64,000 nucleotides of DNA, from NCBI GenBank assembly GCA_013397455.1, contig VYZB01000743.1, forward strand, positions 184,873 to 248,872. The letters are read 5' to 3'. The stretch's first letter is position 1. Every line of letters begins with the position of its first letter. Shown here piece after piece: positions 62,690 through 64,000 of the stretch. The translations under genes were made by a program, and so were the position numbers. The notes under the pieces are model-generated. The model was given only the letters and a program-made list of their open reading frames with translations, was not told the origin of the DNA and did no database searches. This stretch comes from Crotophaga sulcirostris. Taxonomy: Eukaryota; Chordata; Aves; Cuculiformes; Crotophagidae.

Positions 62690-63980
62690 TATTGCGTCTC
62701 CGATCCCATCATCTCTGTGGCCCTTACCTGTGCTTGCATCAGTATGTCCATGTACTGGGAAGCACAGGATTGGATGCAGCACTCAATAGGTGGTATACCC
62801 AGTGCTGAGTCGAGGAGAAGGATCAACTCCCTTGACCTTGGAGATTGGATGAGGCACTCAGTGCCATGGTTTAGATGATGGTTGATGTTAGTGTCGGATT
62901 ATAGATTGGACTTGATCTTGGAGGTCCTTTCCAACCTTGTGATACTGTGACCTTCTGCTGATGGTCTGTCTAATGCAACCCAGGAGGCTGTTGGCTTGCT
63001 TTACCACAAGGGCACAGCTGACTTGTGTGCACTTTTTTACCACTGCGACCTTTGCTGCAAACCTGTGCTTCAACTGATCAGCCCCCAGTGTTTGCTGGAG
63101 CATGAGTTTATTTCTCCCCAGGTGCACAGCCTTGCATTTCACTTAGAACTTAATAATGAAGTTCCGTTGGTCCACTTCTCCAGGCTGTTCTGAGGTCAGA
63201 AATGAATGAGGTTCTCTGAGGTCATCAATGAAGATGCTGAACAGTATTGGCCCTGCTGTCAGCCCCTGGGATACACCATTAGCGACTGGTTTCCAGATGA
63301 ATTCTATGCCACTCATCGTAACTCTTGAAGAATGAAAGTTCAGCCACTCTTCAACCGACAGTGTTGTCCACTTATATGTAGGCTGTATTTCGTCAGCTTG
63401 TCTTGAGTATGCTATAGGACACTGTATTGAAGGCTTGTTAAAGTTAAGGTAAACAACAGTAGCTACTTTGTTAATGTTTACCACACCTGTATTCTCACTT
63501 GAATTTTCATTGCAGGATGCAATCATATTGGTCTGTCATGATGTCATGAATCTGTGCTGAGTACTCCCAGTCACCTTATGTTTGGAAATGTTTTCAAAGT
63601 TCACTTAATCTATCACCTGCCTAGGGAATGAGGGGAGGCTGATTAGTGCGTAGATTTTTCCTCCTTGCCCATCTTAAAGGTAGGAATGACATTTACTTTC
63701 TTTAAGTCCTTAGGAGCCTTTCTCCATCACCATGACCTTTTAAATATAATTGAAAGTGGCCTCAAAGTTATACTGTCCAGCTTCCTCAGCTCTTGTAGGT
63801 GCATCCACTCAAGTCCCTTTTGTTTAAATATTTCCTAAATTGATCCTCCTCTTTGGAGCGTGAGTCTCTATTGTGCTAGACTTTCCCACTGGTCTTGAGT
63901 GGTCTGGGTTCCTTGAATCCTGAGGGTATTAAAAACCAGGATGAAGGAACCATTCAGTACTTTGGACTTCTCTGTGTTCT
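62690..63980 (-). mobile_element. Long antisense CR1 LINE with decayed reverse transcriptase
   Basis: Read on the plus strand it follows the reverse complement of CR1, from 'ctgtggcccttacctgtgct' through 'cttgcatttcacttagaac' to the upstream coding part. On the minus strand at 63143-63526, remnants of the reverse transcriptase frame remain: VYLNFNKP, SSRVTMSGIEF and GVSQGLTAGPILFSIFIDDL. The catalytic YxDD region is not intact. A second CR1 is nested at 62840-62954. It is antisense to EIPR1. Confidence 0.85.
62840..62954 (+). mobile_element. CR1 3' end nested inside the antisense CR1
   Basis: About 110 bases of sense CR1 3' end ('ggatgaggcactcagtgcca', 'ttggacttgatcttggaggt', 'cctttccaaccttgtgatac') interrupt the older antisense element. 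The host sequence reads continuously when the insert is removed ('cccttgacctt' joins 'ctgctgatgg'). TGACCTT at 62833-62839 and again at 62948-62954 is the likely target-site duplication. Confidence 0.75.
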
Positions 63981-64000
63981 CTGAGATAACCTACCCCATT

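Larger units (their letters stand above)
54535..64000 (+). other. EIPR1: EIPR1 intron 3 (continues off the right edge)
   Basis: This phase 1 intron begins with GTAAGT and has no EIPR1 exon before the window ends. It holds an A-rich tract near 58187-58240, a probable ancient CR1-like stretch at about 59095-59590, and a long antisense CR1 at 62690-63980 with a second CR1 nested inside. Very long introns are known for EIPR1 in other vertebrates. Confidence 0.8.

Noticed and set aside
63143..63526. 127-codon minus-strand frame as a host gene
   Set aside because: It is a decayed reverse-transcriptase piece of an antisense CR1.

Overview
The window looks like avian nuclear DNA. It carries many 5'-truncated CR1-type LINE fragments in both orientations. 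It also covers the head-to-head locus of two vertebrate genes, TRAPPC12 (minus strand, leftward) and EIPR1/TSSC1 (plus strand, rightward), each read exon by exon with matching splice sites and phases. No prokaryotic features, tRNA, rRNA or CRISPR array were seen.

Layout: 1-39,573 holds seven coding exons of TRAPPC12 in transcription order 39,573->3,664. Together they encode the first 614 residues of a protein that is about 735 residues long in mammals; the 3' end lies off the left edge. The GC-rich island at about 40,330-42,110 is the shared bidirectional promoter, with NRF1 and ETS motifs, a diverged tandem repeat, and a 374-base assembly gap flanked by two minisatellites. From 41,505 rightward lie the first three EIPR1 coding exons (about 87 residues), separated by long introns. 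The remaining WD40 exons lie off the right edge. Both products serve membrane traffic: TRAPPC12 belongs to the TRAPPIII tethering complex, and EIPR1 binds the GARP/EARP complexes. Repeats in the introns include CR1 copies, one nested CR1-in-CR1 insertion at about 62.8 kb, and a decayed LTR-like stretch at about 49.55-50.3 kb.

The most striking structure is not a gene. Between the two N-gaps (2,610-41,619) the plus strand carries a large number of G7 tracts whose ends fall on a strict 59-base grid. About 85 were checked by hand. The grid has three phases: remainder 56 up to 4.2 kb, remainder 0 from 5.8 to 20.95 kb, and remainder 25 from 21.4 to 41.56 kb. Comparison with repeat copies, with a tandem duplication and with a coding exon shows that each tract replaces exactly seven original bases. 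The last phase step is explained exactly by an 84-base tandem duplication (84 = 59 + 25) whose first copy is clean and whose second copy carries the G7 tracts. I read this as a coordinate-locked data or assembly artefact confined to one contig, or a deliberate mark, and not as biology. It matters because it falsifies bases in a TRAPPC12 exon, next to the EIPR1 start codon, and in many spurious ORFs.
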